Positions 18,334-26,926 of a DNA stretch of 64,000 nt are shown here, in pieces (positions within the stretch are counted from its first letter, which is position 1; the number at the start of each line of letters is the position of its first letter). The notes beneath the pieces were generated by a model. That model ran no database searches. It saw only the letters and a list, made by a program, of their open reading frames with translations, and had not been told where the DNA came from. A program made the translations under genes and the position numbers. Location: NCBI GenBank assembly GCA_964542225.1, contig CAZITO010000003.1, positions 11,779-75,778 of the forward strand, written 5' to 3'. Source of the DNA: Scybalousia_A sp964542225 (lineage in GTDB: Bacteria > Bacteroidota > Bacteroidia > Bacteroidales > P3).

Positions 18334-19182
18334 TTAATTTGCATTCACGGGAATTAAATTAGCTAAGGCGGAAGTCATTAGAATACATAGTGAAGTGATT
18401 TGTTCTGTAACATTGCTAGATATAGACTGTAACTCTGTATTGGTTCCAGCAATCATTTGCTGAACATTAGTCTTTTGTTCTTCAAGCAGACCTGTAGAAA
18501 GTGAAGACATTTTATCTGTCAAAGTCTCAAGAGTATCCGCACACTTCTTGAACTGCTATTCGCCAAAGGCTTTAATGTTCTGTTCAATCTGACCATGCAT
18601 CTTAGTAAAGATGTCATCCATTCTTTTCACAAAGTCATTGATAAATTGTTAGAGAATCTTACTTTGTAGGCTAATAGTAGTATTGAGTCGTTCATTATAG
18701 ACTTCATTTTTGGTACTTTGCTCTACAAGTTGCTGTGAAATTCTTGTTAGAGATTCATTTGTTGTAGTTGACAACAGAGTAAGATTATATAGACACTCCT
18801 CTGGTGTTTGAAGGTTAATATTCTTTTCTAACTTTCGGTATTTGAATGAATACAGTATTTTACATACGGCAGTAGCGATAAAGGCACAAATAAGACCTGC
18901 AATCGAAGAGGTAAAAGCTGGTACCAAATTTCGAATTATGGTATCTATTTCAAGCGAGTCCTGATTGATGTCGCCTAATGAACTACAAATAGCCACAAAT
19001 GTTCCCAAGAGACCTAATGAAGTAAATAAGCCTGGTAAACTATTCAGTAATTGTCTGGATCTATTTTTATTGTATATCAATACAAAAATTACAGTTATCA
19101 CAACGCATATAATAAACACTCTCTTACCTGTCAGTATTACGGCAAGTGGTTCTGGTAACCATTTGAATTCACTTTCTCTCAT
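18334..19182 (-). pseudogene. ZorA/MotA/TolQ-like channel protein with two in-frame stops
   Basis: The frame from ATG 19182 encodes a protein with transmembrane helices (RVFIICVVITVIFVLI near 21-36, GLFTSLGLLGTFVAIC near 51-66, LVPAFTSSIAGLICAFIATA near 86-105). These resemble the proton-channel fold of MotA/TolQ/ExbB and the Zorya protein ZorA. A helical tail follows. A TAA at 18649-18651 and a TAG at 18556-18558 interrupt the frame, but it stays open in the same phase to 18334, for about 282 codons. No OmpA-like ZorB partner is nearby. The orientation and position just upstream of the BREX-type operon suggest a second defence system that has decayed. A plain MotA/TolQ paralogue is an alternative. 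Confidence 0.7.
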
Positions 19183-19358
19183 GACTTATGTTATTGTTTC
19201 AATTTGTTATTCTTTGCTAATTATTATTTTGCAAGTGTAATCCATTTTAAAGAAAACAATACGAAAACGAATAATAATTTGCATAATAAAGTAAATCATT
19301 TGTTGAATTTTTGATGATTATTTTATAAACTCATCTATTTTTGCATTAATAAAACTGA

Positions 19359-19574
19359 AAAAACAAGGATAATAAAGAAATTAACAGAATTAAAGTTGTA
19401 CTTGTAGTAAAGAAGCGGACTGAAAAATGGTTAGCTGAAGCTTTAGACAAAGATCTAGCAACAGTTTTCAAACGGTGCACTAATACAGTACGACCTTTAC
19501 TTGAAACGTTAAGGCAAATAGCCAAATGTCTTGAGGTTGATGTAAAAGACTTACTCAACTCACAGAATGAATAG
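19359..19574 (+). pseudogene. Decayed copy of the small HTH regulator
   Basis: The plus-strand frame reads KEINRIKVVLVVKKRTEKWL, then LRQIAKCLEVDVKDLL, ending at a TAG at 19574. It aligns along its length with the intact HTH gene at 18072-18272, but no ATG, GTG or TTG start is present after the in-frame TGA at 19356-19358. Several core positions also look altered. It is oriented opposite to its paralogue, with the channel pseudogene between them, and is probably an old duplicate or a second island's regulator. Confidence 0.6.
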
Positions 19575-19738
19575 ATCTCCCGCATATCCTATAGTTTTAA
19601 TTCTAATGCAAAAGTACTCATATAATTGCGAGTTAGGAATACATGGACGATATATGGACTAAAATGTTAAAGTACGATATTTTGGAATTTTGCGACAATC
19701 CTAGTAAAGTGTCACGTTTCCTACGAGTACCTGTACGC
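19575..19738. other. Short spacer with possible reading-frame remnant
   Basis: A small plus-strand frame starts at the ATG near 19644 (MDDIWTKMLKYDILEFCDNP) and ends after 33 codons. The start resembles a winged-helix tail of Bacteroides ATP-binding proteins. It is too short and isolated to call as a gene. Nothing else is evident here. Confidence 0.25.
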
Positions 19739-20213
19739 TTATGAGTATATATAAACATTATCTAAATATTCCTTGAAACCAAAAACAAATTCCGGTGATA
19801 TTGCTAAACGTGGTCGTTTCGTTACAATAAATTTCAAAATAGCATAGGTAACTTTGTCTGTTGCCCGAGTTTTCTTGTGATTCGGGATTTTGTGGCTATC
19901 TTAACCATATTAGGATAATACTCCAAAAGGGAGTATCTTCTTTGAACTGTCCCATGAATGAATACTCACCATTTTGTGGATTTCAATGGTCAGTTTGGCT
20001 TTAATTGCTTGGGCAGATGCCAATGTTTGACAGTCCCGTCCCCCCCCCTTTTTTTTTCTGTTTGAGTTTTTACTCCAATCAAGTAAAGCTTCAGATATTC
20101 TTTATTTTGCTTATATTTTGACAGATGTAGATATCAAAACTGATGCTACCATTCACCAACTCCTTTACACGAAGTTTCACAGGCTCTTTTTGTATAATTG
20201 TCTTTTTCACCAT
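19739..20213 (-). pseudogene. Shredded tyrosine recombinase (arm-binding and core-binding regions only)
   Basis: An ATG at 20213 opens MVKKTIIQKEPVKLRVKELV, then NGSISFDIYICQN, and stops at 20091. In other frames the same stretch continues with NKEYLKLYLIGVKTQTEKKK, then NGEYSFMGQFKEDTPFW, and ends with SPEFVFGFKEYLDNVYI near 19745. These are the consecutive pieces of a Bacteroides integrase N-terminal half, joined by several frameshifts; the homopolymer C-T run near 20040-20057 is one likely site. The catalytic half is absent. It marks an island end or an older integration at the same place. Confidence 0.75.
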
Positions 20214-20394
20214 AATTCGTTCTGTCTAAACAGTTCATTAATCGGGGACGAAACTTTGTTTTTCGAGAGGCAGTTTTTGACCCTCACTTGTACTTCGGGA
20301 GACATCGCTGGAAGAAGATTATGTAACGAGGACTCGGTGTAAGGAATAGTAAAAAATAGATAAAGAAAAGTAAGATAAATTTTTGTATTTGACC

Positions 20395-20429
20395 CATAGA
20401 ATGAATTTTAATACAAAATTCATTCTATG
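20395..20429 (-). terminator. Perfect 15-bp hairpin downstream of the 20.5-kb gene
   Basis: CATAGAATGAATTTT (20395-20409) and its exact complement (20415-20429) flank a 5-bp loop. It lies in the 3' region of the minus-strand gene ending at 20507. No long U tract follows directly, so it may be a weak terminator, an RNA-stabilising hairpin or an island boundary mark. Confidence 0.5.
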
Positions 20430-20506
20430 AATCTTTTTGGCAATGTTACAGAAATATTTTTTATCGTAGATGAGCTTTTACAAGGTTTTAACAGTTGTTA
20501 TCGTTT

Positions 20507-20899
20507 TTATAAAACATCTTCTCCATTCCAACGATACTCTCGCGTAAAATTTTTACGTGTTTCAAAAGTGCGTTTCTCGTCTAAAAGAAGTTGCTTTAAA
20601 ATCCGTCCTGCTGCTTTGCCAGCCTCATTGTGTGCATAGTCACCTATCTGAATTTTCTTTTTATAATGCTCATAAAGATCCATCATTGGCGTATTGTCCC
20701 AATTACAATTTGCTCCTCCAAGAAAATCTCTTGTAGCAAACCATTTATTTTCTCCATTTGCTTTTACATTTTTACACCAACTATAAACAGCACCCTGTAA
20801 ATAATCCTTAACTCTGTTTATTACTTTCTCATCAATTCCATTAACACTGCGAACATCATTTTGTGTTAATATTCTCTTGTTATCTATATCTATAATCAT
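20507..20899 (-). CDS. Hypothetical protein, 130 residues
   Basis: I do not recognise this protein. It is soluble, with no signal or membrane segment. The N-terminus reads MIIDIDNKRILTQNDVRS, and the middle is rich in Trp, Asn and Gly (GGANCNWDNTPMMDLYEHY). The C-terminus is basic and helical (AGKAAGRILKQLLLDEKRTF). The Ala/Gly-rich helix followed by many Lys and Arg residues could bind nucleic acid. It lies alone between the recombinase remnant and a long intergenic region, so it could belong either to the island edge or to the chromosome. The base composition resembles the chromosomal side. Confidence 0.6.
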   Translation of the reverse strand: MIIDIDNKRILTQNDVRSVNGIDEKVINRVKDYLQGAVYSWCKNVKANGENKWFATRDFLGGANCNWDNTPMMDLYEHYKKKIQIGDYAHNEAGKAAGRILKQLLLDEKRTFETRKNFTREYRWNGEDVL

Positions 20900-21141
20900 A
20901 ATATTATATATTTAAAGTTTTTATAAATTTCAATATTTTTAATGCTTGTAATAAAGTATAATCTGATTTATCCATACAAAACACATTGTTTTTTTGCAAA
21001 GGTACAAAAAAATATAATCTATTTTCAAAAAAAATGAGAGTTTTTTCTTAAAACAGCAAAATATTATCTATTTATATCTTTTTTATTAAAAATATCCATG
21101 ACAAATTCTTATTATAGAATTATAAGGTGTAACCCCATAAA

Positions 21142-21290
21142 AAGCCACTACTTTTTTATGGGTTGGCATAGGTTGTTATGGGGTGTGACAAGTTAGGATA
21201 GGGCAAAGCCATTATTTTTTTAAGGGGTTGTGTTAAGTTAGAATAGGTTATTTAAAGTTGGCTTAGATTAAAATAGAGCAAGTGAAAACC
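21142..21290. repeat. Dispersed intergenic repeat, GGTTG/AAGTTAG family, first locus
   Basis: Two loosely tandem units contain AAAGCCA(T/C)TA, then a T run, then GGGTTGGCATAGGTT and GACAAGTTAGGATAGGG. The same words recur at 35221-35360 and, in part, at 52420-52460. The rest of the gap 20900-21386 is AT-rich with no credible gene. The repeat probably represents a chromosomal intergenic family of unknown function. Confidence 0.5.
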
Positions 21291-21386
21291 GCAGGGTCTT
21301 TTTTTAGGATTCTCTATAAAAGACTCTGCAGGCATAGGTTGAATTTGGTACTAATCTATAAAGTTAAAACAGTCTGAGGTTGTGTA

Positions 21387-22259
21387 TTATCTTGTTAGTA
21401 TTTTGCAATTAGCGGGTTGTTTGATATCGTTATTTGTTATTATTTCTCCATAACCGTCGGCAAGTATTTTCCCGCTTGAAGGATTTTTTACAGAAGTTAC
21501 TTTGCCGTTTATTGTTGCTTGAACAGAAGAATACTCAAAAGCCAAATCTGCATCTTCTCCAAAAGTGCAATCCTCCAAAATCAAATTCTCACAATAGCAA
21601 AGAGGTTGAGTTTGAGTAATTTTACATCTTACTAAGCGTAGATTTTTTGAATACCAAGCAAGATATTCACCATTGATTTCGCTATCATAAACTGTTACGT
21701 TTTCTGTATTCCAAAAAGCATCTTTGGTGTTCAAAATAGAATTGTGTATTTCTACATTTTTGCAATACTGAAAAGAATAGTTGCCATTTTGGTGGTAATT
21801 GTTGATTTTTATATTTTCACAGTGCATAAAAATATAATCGGCTTTATCTGTTTGCACATTTTCTATTTCTATGTCCTTGCAATGCCATAAGGTCTCAAGA
21901 GCGTTAGGGAGTTTTACATTTTTGAGTTTCAAACGTTGCATTTCTCTAAACATCTTAGGTGCTTCCACAGTGCAATCTTCCATCTCTAAATCTGTACTAT
22001 ACCAAAGCGCCGCTCTAGCCCCTTCGGTAAAAAAGCAATCTTTTACCTTGAAGCCGTAAGTTTCCCAAAAAGGATACTTGCCTTCAAATCTACATTTTAC
22101 TGCTTCTATATTTTTAGTTTCCTTTAAAGCACTTTCTCCGGCGTGTATAATAACATTTTCCAAATATAAATTTTGGGTATGATACAAAGGTCTTTCACCT
22201 TCAAATTCTTTATTTATAATCTTTTCCATACTAACTTTACAAGTTTTTTTGTTTAACAT
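21387..22259 (-). CDS. DUF3737 family right-handed beta-helix protein
   Basis: The 290-residue protein consists of repeated strands with regularly spaced Asn, Cys and Glu (KNIEAVKCRFEGKYPFWE, LEMEDCTVEAPKMFRE, ENIKINNYHQNGNYSF), the pattern of DUF3737. There is no signal peptide, so it acts in the cytoplasm. Members of this family occur in Firmicutes and Bacteroidota with no established function. A downstream start codon in MEKIINKEFEGERPLYHTQN (22229) is also possible and fits other members, whose N-terminus starts near there. It stands alone, flanked by repeats and by the Exb cluster terminator. Confidence 0.8.
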   Translation of the reverse strand: MLNKKTCKVSMEKIINKEFEGERPLYHTQNLYLENVIIHAGESALKETKNIEAVKCRFEGKYPFWETYGFKVKDCFFTEGARAALWYSTDLEMEDCTVEAPKMFREMQRLKLKNVKLPNALETLWHCKDIEIENVQTDKADYIFMHCENIKINNYHQNGNYSFQYCKNVEIHNSILNTKDAFWNTENVTVYDSEINGEYLAWYSKNLRLVRCKITQTQPLCYCENLILEDCTFGEDADLAFEYSSVQATINGKVTSVKNPSSGKILADGYGEIITNNDIKQPANCKILTR

Positions 22260-22350
22260 TTATAGTAGAATATATGTTTTTGTGTAAAAGTTTTTTACAT
22301 ATATTAAATAACGCAAGACAATAAAAAAATATTTTTATTAAAAATGAAAA

Positions 22351-22380
22351 AATGAACCCTCCTTTTTAAGGGAGAGTTCA
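22351..22380 (-). terminator. Rho-independent terminator of the Exb cluster
   Basis: On the minus strand TGAACTCTCCCTT pairs with the AAGGAGGGTTCA arm and is followed by a run of T. It lies about 35 bp past the second exbD stop. Confidence 0.85.
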
Positions 22381-22414
22381 TCGTGAAATTTTAAAACTTT
22401 CGAAGTCTATTTTC

Positions 22415-22882
22415 TTAATATGTATTTTTTACTCTTCTTGATGCAGCGTACATAATACGTAATGCTCCTGCTTTTCTCAATTCTTGTTTAACGTCAGTTA
22501 CATCACCCATTCTTGTATCTCTATCGCATTTTAAAGTTGTAGTTATCAAAGGTTTGTCAGCCTCACTACGAGCAGCACGCTCACTCTCTACGAAAGCAAC
22601 AATATCACTTACTTCACTCAATTGGTCATTCAATTGAATACGAGTACCTGTACCATATTTTGGGTCAATAGGTTCTCCTATATAGATATTGCTCGCAAGA
22701 GATTTTTTCTCCAATTTTTGTATTTCGGAAGCCTGAGGTACGGTAATTTTAACCATCAAAGAACTTTCTCTCATCGTAGAGATAACCATAAAGAAGAACA
22801 AGAACATAAACACAATATCAGACATTGAACTCGTGTTCATTGCAGGCAATTCCTTGCCACTTTCTTTTGTAAATCTTGCCAT
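22415..22882 (-). CDS. exbD: ExbD/TolR biopolymer transport protein
   Basis: This 155-residue protein has a short cytoplasmic N-terminus (LPAMNTSSMSDIVFMFL) leading into one transmembrane helix, which includes the conserved aspartate of the proton channel. A periplasmic domain ends in the TolR-like GDVTDVKQELRKAG. It is the second exbD of the cluster and the last gene before the terminator at 22351-22380. Together with ExbB it would use the proton gradient to energise TonB-dependent outer membrane transport. Two paralogous ExbD proteins are usual in Bacteroidota. The upstream exbD gene ends 15 bp before it. Confidence 0.88.
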   Translation of the reverse strand: MARFTKESGKELPAMNTSSMSDIVFMFLFFFMVISTMRESSLMVKITVPQASEIQKLEKKSLASNIYIGEPIDPKYGTGTRIQLNDQLSEVSDIVAFVESERAARSEADKPLITTTLKCDRDTRMGDVTDVKQELRKAGALRIMYAASRRVKNTY

Positions 22883-22897
22883 ACTTTTTTTCCTCCT

Positions 22898-23485
22898 TTA
22901 CTTTTTCTTATCACCTACATTCTTTGGCTCTGCCTCTGATATAGCAGCCGGAATGGCTTTGTCTATAGCCTCCTTTTGCTCATTAGTACAGTCCATATAA
23001 TTACGAGAAAACTTATCCTTAGCCAAATCGTTTCTCAATTCATTGACCGCAGCCACCAACTCGTTTTGAACTTGAAGATACATCTTGTAAGAAGTACCCC
23101 TGTCATTTTGCAATGATATAACGCCTTGAGAAACATCATAATCTCCTATCAAATCTATACGTTGACGTTTCTTCTCCGGCAAATTGGTAGCGTTGGCAGG
23201 ATTGGCAAGGAATTCTTTCGTTCTCTCCTTCAGTGAATTGATATCACCGGGTTCTCCATTCACAAGTAATTGGTCGTTCATATTTACAAGAACAACAAAC
23301 GTATTTCTTTTGTGAATATCCGGCGGTTTTACCGAAGGGTCAGATGGCGGTGGCAAACGTCTTTGTATACCCATATCCGTATTGATAGAAGAGGTCAACA
23401 GGAAGAAAGTCAATAACAAAAACGAAATGTCCGACATTGACGAAGAATTTAACGCAGGTAACCCTTTTTTCCTTTTTCTTGCCAT
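22898..23485 (-). CDS. exbD: ExbD/TolR biopolymer transport protein, first copy
   Basis: This 195-residue protein has the motif LPALNSSSMSDISFLLLTFF, holding the channel aspartate, followed by an insertion rich in Pro and Asp and a periplasmic domain. It is about 40 residues longer than the second copy because of the C-terminal tail. It lies 7 bp after the membrane protein gene at 23493. It is expected to form the ExbD part of a mixed complex with the other copy. The two copies are only distantly similar, so gene duplication is old. Confidence 0.87.
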   Translation of the reverse strand: MARKRKKGLPALNSSSMSDISFLLLTFFLLTSSINTDMGIQRRLPPPSDPSVKPPDIHKRNTFVVLVNMNDQLLVNGEPGDINSLKERTKEFLANPANATNLPEKKRQRIDLIGDYDVSQGVISLQNDRGTSYKMYLQVQNELVAAVNELRNDLAKDKFSRNYMDCTNEQKEAIDKAIPAAISEAEPKNVGDKKK

Positions 23486-23492
23486 AATAACT

Positions 23493-23939
23493 TTATTTTA
23501 AACGTTTTGCTACTTCTGCAAAAATAACAGATAATATAAGTCCGAAGAACAATATATAAGCCGTATATAAACCAGCACCCACTATTTTTGAAGAAGAATA
23601 ATCTGCTCCGGTTTTCTCAAATACTATTTGTGGAATATCGGTTCCGGAGGCTATAAAATAAGATACAATAAAGGCCACTATGGTTATGGCTAAAATAACC
23701 AAATATCTTGCCTTAACGGTTATAGCATCTTTTATAAGAAATATTACACCTGTTATTGTGGAACAAATAATCAATATCGCTGCAGTCCAATATGCAAAAG
23801 ACCAGCATACATTGGCAAACCCTGTAGGCTCAAGCCCCATATCGTCAGTCTTAGTCAAAGCATATCCAATGGCTGCCAATGAAGCCAATACGGATATTAT
23901 CATTGCAATGATTAAAACTATTCTTTTTTCTTTTTTCAT
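23493..23939 (-). CDS. Four-helix membrane protein of the Exb cluster
   Basis: This 148-residue protein has four predicted transmembrane helices (IVLIIAMIISVLASLAAIGYA, AYWTAAILIICSTITGVIFLI, YLVILAITIVAFIVSYFI and LYTAYILFFGLILSVIFAEV). It has no recognisable catalytic motif. A gene of this type stands between exbB and the exbD pair in many Bacteroidota, so it belongs to the same operon and possibly to the same complex. Its function is unknown. Confidence 0.7.
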   Translation of the reverse strand: MKKEKRIVLIIAMIISVLASLAAIGYALTKTDDMGLEPTGFANVCWSFAYWTAAILIICSTITGVIFLIKDAITVKARYLVILAITIVAFIVSYFIASGTDIPQIVFEKTGADYSSSKIVGAGLYTAYILFFGLILSVIFAEVAKRLK

Positions 23940-24023
23940 TTATTTATCCTCCTTGGTTTTATATTTAAGTAAATTCACATATCTATATCACTCGCAATAT
24001 AGATGATTTAATATCAAATAAAT

Positions 24024-24836
24024 TTACTTTCTATTCTTTACCAAGATGTCCATAAATGATATAGAAGCATCTTCCATTGTAGAAACCAAACTTTCTATTT
24101 TTGACATTAAATAGTTATAGCAAACTTGAAGTATCAACGCAACGATAAGACCAAAGACTGTTGTAATCAACGCCACTTTCATACCGCCGGCAACGACTGT
24201 TGGAGAAATATCACCTGCTTTTTCTATATCATCAAATGCTTGTACCATACCGACAACAGTACCCAAGAAACCCAAAGATGGAGCAATAGCAATAAACAAA
24301 GATATCCAAACCATATTGCTCTCCAATCTTGCCATCTGAACACCGCCATAAGAGGTAATTGCTTTCTCAACGTCTTCCAAACCATTGTCAACTCTGTCCA
24401 AACCTTGGAAGAAAATGGAAGCAACAGGACCTCTTGTGTTTTTGCATACTTCTTTAGCAGCATTATAATTTCCCGCTACAACATTGTCCTCTATGTTTTT
24501 AAGAAGTTTATCAACGTTTGTAGTTGCAAGATTCAAATAAATAATTCTCTCTATAACCAAGCCTATACCAAGTATCAAACAAATAAGAATAGGTGTCATC
24601 CAACCAACACCACCCTCTATGTACTTAGTTTTAAGAACCTGATGGAAAGATTGCTTTTCTGAATCAGTCGTCTCCTCTACAGCAGGAGTTTGTTCTGCGG
24701 TAGCAGTCGTTTGAGAAACCGTAGTCTCAGAAGCAGTTGTTTCTGATGTGGTTGCATTTTTGTCTTGTGCATACGCAACGTTTACAAATAGTGTCAATAA
24801 AAATACCATTGACAAACAAGCAAATACTTTTTTCAT
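24024..24836 (-). CDS. exbB: ExbB/TolQ/MotA proton channel protein
   Basis: This 270-residue protein starts with a signal-like hydrophobic segment (KVFACLSMVFLLTLFVNVAYA) and a low-complexity Thr/Glu region. Three transmembrane helices follow, at about 78-97, 178-198 and 220-240. The conserved TolQ patch IAPSLGFLGTVVGMVQAF and GMKVALITTVFGLIVAL are present. It is the first gene of the cluster and provides the pore for the ExbD proteins. The cleavable-looking N-terminus is typical of Bacteroidota ExbB. Downstream genes on the same strand complete the operon. Confidence 0.9.
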   Translation of the reverse strand: MKKVFACLSMVFLLTLFVNVAYAQDKNATTSETTASETTVSQTTATAEQTPAVEETTDSEKQSFHQVLKTKYIEGGVGWMTPILICLILGIGLVIERIIYLNLATTNVDKLLKNIEDNVVAGNYNAAKEVCKNTRGPVASIFFQGLDRVDNGLEDVEKAITSYGGVQMARLESNMVWISLFIAIAPSLGFLGTVVGMVQAFDDIEKAGDISPTVVAGGMKVALITTVFGLIVALILQVCYNYLMSKIESLVSTMEDASISFMDILVKNRK

Positions 24837-24965
24837 GACTTTTTTGAATTGTTTTAATTATTTTACTCTTTTAATTTCATTAAATTTCTGTAATGTGCAA
24901 ATTTACAACCTTATTTTAAAAATACAATAATAATTTATCTTTTTTTTGCAATCACTTTCTCTTAA

Positions 24966-26243
24966 CTACTTATTTTCAATAACTAAGACTTTGTCTATTC
25001 TCACCCCCTCCATCTTCAAAATTCTAATTGTCAAGTTTTCCCACTTGATTTCGTCATTAACTTTTGGAGGTTTACCTGTTTGAGACAAAATAAGTCCGCT
25101 AAGTGTATCATAATCATATTCCGAAAATTTTTCTTTCATATTGAAATGTGAAAGAAAATCATAAAAAGAATATTGTCCATCTACCACAAAGGAGCCATCA
25201 CCTTGTTTAACAAATTCCGGATTTTCATCGGCATCTTGTAAATCGGAGGAGTTATCAATCAATGCTTCCAAAATATCATTCATTGTAACCATTCCTTGTA
25301 CTATGCCAAACTCATCTATAATGAAAGCATAGTGTATTTTTGTTTTTTTGAAGATTTCCAAAACATCATAGACCCCGACACTTTCGTGTAAAAAATTAGG
25401 TTCTCTCATCAAAGAAGATAAAACCATTTCACTATTGTCAAATTCTCTTATAATATCTTTTATATAAATAACTCCTACGATATTGTCCAAACTTTTATCC
25501 ACAACCGGGTATATATAATGCACTCCGTGTGAGAGTTTTTGCATTATGGAGGATATTGTATCGTTTTTTTCAAAGTATTCCAAATCTGCACGAGGTGTCA
25601 TCAATGAAACTATTCCTCTATCGTCCAAATCAAAAACGCGATTTACTATTTTTTGCTCCTTGTCGTCTATCTCACCCGCAGAGGCACTTTCTTTTATAAT
25701 AGACCTTATCTCCTCTTCTGTGGCATTTTCACTATCCTTTGGCTTATAACCCAAAAGCGAATATATCGCATTGGTGGTTTTACTAAGCAACCAAACAAAT
25801 GGGAAAGCAAGTTTTGACAAAAAAGATAAAGGCCCAACTATAAAAGAGGCAACTCTTTCAGGATTAGTCATTCCTATACGCTTAGGCACAAGTTCTCCCA
25901 ATATCAGCATAACAAAAGTTTCCACTACAACAATTACCACTCTTGCTATTATAACGGCGTATGTGGTCTCTATATTTAGATTTTTCAGCAATTCAGCCAA
26001 TTTGCCCACATATTGCTCACCCGTGTACAAACCTATTATCAATCCTATTGTGGTTATTGCTATTTGTATGGTGGATAAAAAATTATCAGGATTGTCCTTT
26101 ATCTTAAGTATTGTTTCCGCTTTTTTATTTCCTTCTTTCAAAGAAGCATCCAATTTGCTTTTACGAGAGGACACGACAGCAATCTCTGACATGGAGAAAA
26201 AGCCATTTAACAATATAAAGACCAAAATTATAATTATTTCCAT
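24966..26243 (-). CDS. CNNM/TlyC-type transporter with CBS and CorC domains
   Basis: The 425-residue protein opens with a DUF21/CNNM membrane domain (about 1-190, four helices, STIQIAITTIGLIIGLYTG). It continues with a CBS pair (about 205-330, LMTPRADLEYFEKNDT and DEFGIVQGMVTMNDI) and a C-terminal CorC_HlyC domain. The family is linked to magnesium or cobalt efflux; a related Bacteroidota member, GldE, acts in gliding. It is the third gene of the operon dksA-like, lspA and this one, with a 6-bp gap to lspA. Transport of a divalent metal is inferred from the family only. Confidence 0.87.
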   Translation of the reverse strand: MEIIIILVFILLNGFFSMSEIAVVSSRKSKLDASLKEGNKKAETILKIKDNPDNFLSTIQIAITTIGLIIGLYTGEQYVGKLAELLKNLNIETTYAVIIARVVIVVVETFVMLILGELVPKRIGMTNPERVASFIVGPLSFLSKLAFPFVWLLSKTTNAIYSLLGYKPKDSENATEEEIRSIIKESASAGEIDDKEQKIVNRVFDLDDRGIVSLMTPRADLEYFEKNDTISSIMQKLSHGVHYIYPVVDKSLDNIVGVIYIKDIIREFDNSEMVLSSLMREPNFLHESVGVYDVLEIFKKTKIHYAFIIDEFGIVQGMVTMNDILEALIDNSSDLQDADENPEFVKQGDGSFVVDGQYSFYDFLSHFNMKEKFSEYDYDTLSGLILSQTGKPPKVNDEIKWENLTIRILKMEGVRIDKVLVIENK

Positions 26244-26249
26244 AGTAAA

Positions 26250-26876
26250 TTATTCGGATTTTTCTTTTGATGAATTGATTTTGGGAAATATTATGGAAAT
26301 CAATAGCATAAACACACCTATGGTTATGCTTGTATCTGCAAAATTAAATATGGCATTGAAAAATCTAAAATTTTCTCCTCCACATATCGGCATCCATTCC
26401 GGCCAAGTGGTATCTATGATAGGAAAGTAAAACATATCAACCACTCTACCATAAAATAAGGGCGCATATCCCTCTTTTGCAAACAAAGTAGCGGGAGCAA
26501 ATATTGTGCTTTCGTTGAATATAACTCCGTAAAACACAGAATCAATAATATTGCCTACCGCACCGGCAAAAATAAGTGCAAAAGAGTATATTATAATTTT
26601 TCTTTCTCCTTTTTTTATCAACCTACTCATATAGGCAAAAATCAGTATTGAAAGTATTATACGCAAAAAGGTTAACAGAATCTTCCCAAACCTATCTCCA
26701 AAATTAACACCAAACGCCATACCTTTATTTTCCAAAAAGTGAAGCCTAAACCAATCCAATCCGAAAACCTTTATATCGTCTCCAATAGCAAAATGGGTTT
26801 TGATATAGATTTTTATCGCTTGGTCTATAATCAAAATCAGAACAATAAGAAGTAAGGGCTTCTTTAAATCTTTCAT
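26250..26876 (-). CDS. lspA: Lipoprotein signal peptidase II
   Basis: This 208-residue membrane protein has four transmembrane helices and the two catalytic aspartates of signal peptidase II. They are D147 in GRVVDMFYF and D181 in FNFADTSITIG, after the conserved AGAVGNIIDSVFYG. The sequence NKGMAFGV at 50-57 matches the conserved N-terminal motif. It cleaves prolipoproteins after lipidation of the lipobox cysteine; many lipoproteins in this window would be substrates. It follows the DksA-like gene by 50 bp, the usual Bacteroidota arrangement, although ileS, often found upstream, is not here. Confidence 0.95.
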   Translation of the reverse strand: MKDLKKPLLLIVLILIIDQAIKIYIKTHFAIGDDIKVFGLDWFRLHFLENKGMAFGVNFGDRFGKILLTFLRIILSILIFAYMSRLIKKGERKIIIYSFALIFAGAVGNIIDSVFYGVIFNESTIFAPATLFAKEGYAPLFYGRVVDMFYFPIIDTTWPEWMPICGGENFRFFNAIFNFADTSITIGVFMLLISIIFPKINSSKEKSE

Positions 26877-26926
26877 TAAAAAAATAACTCTATAAAATAC
26901 TCTCTTTTTTTATACTCTTGTGAGTA

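Noticed and set aside
19346..19585. Minus-strand frame of 79 codons
   Set aside because: It lies opposite the decayed HTH copy, which explains the sequence better.
22415..23939. Exb cluster as a Zorya-like defence system
   Set aside because: Two ExbD proteins and the four-helix protein match the normal Bacteroidota TonB-energising cluster, and no ZorC, ZorD or ZorE gene is near.
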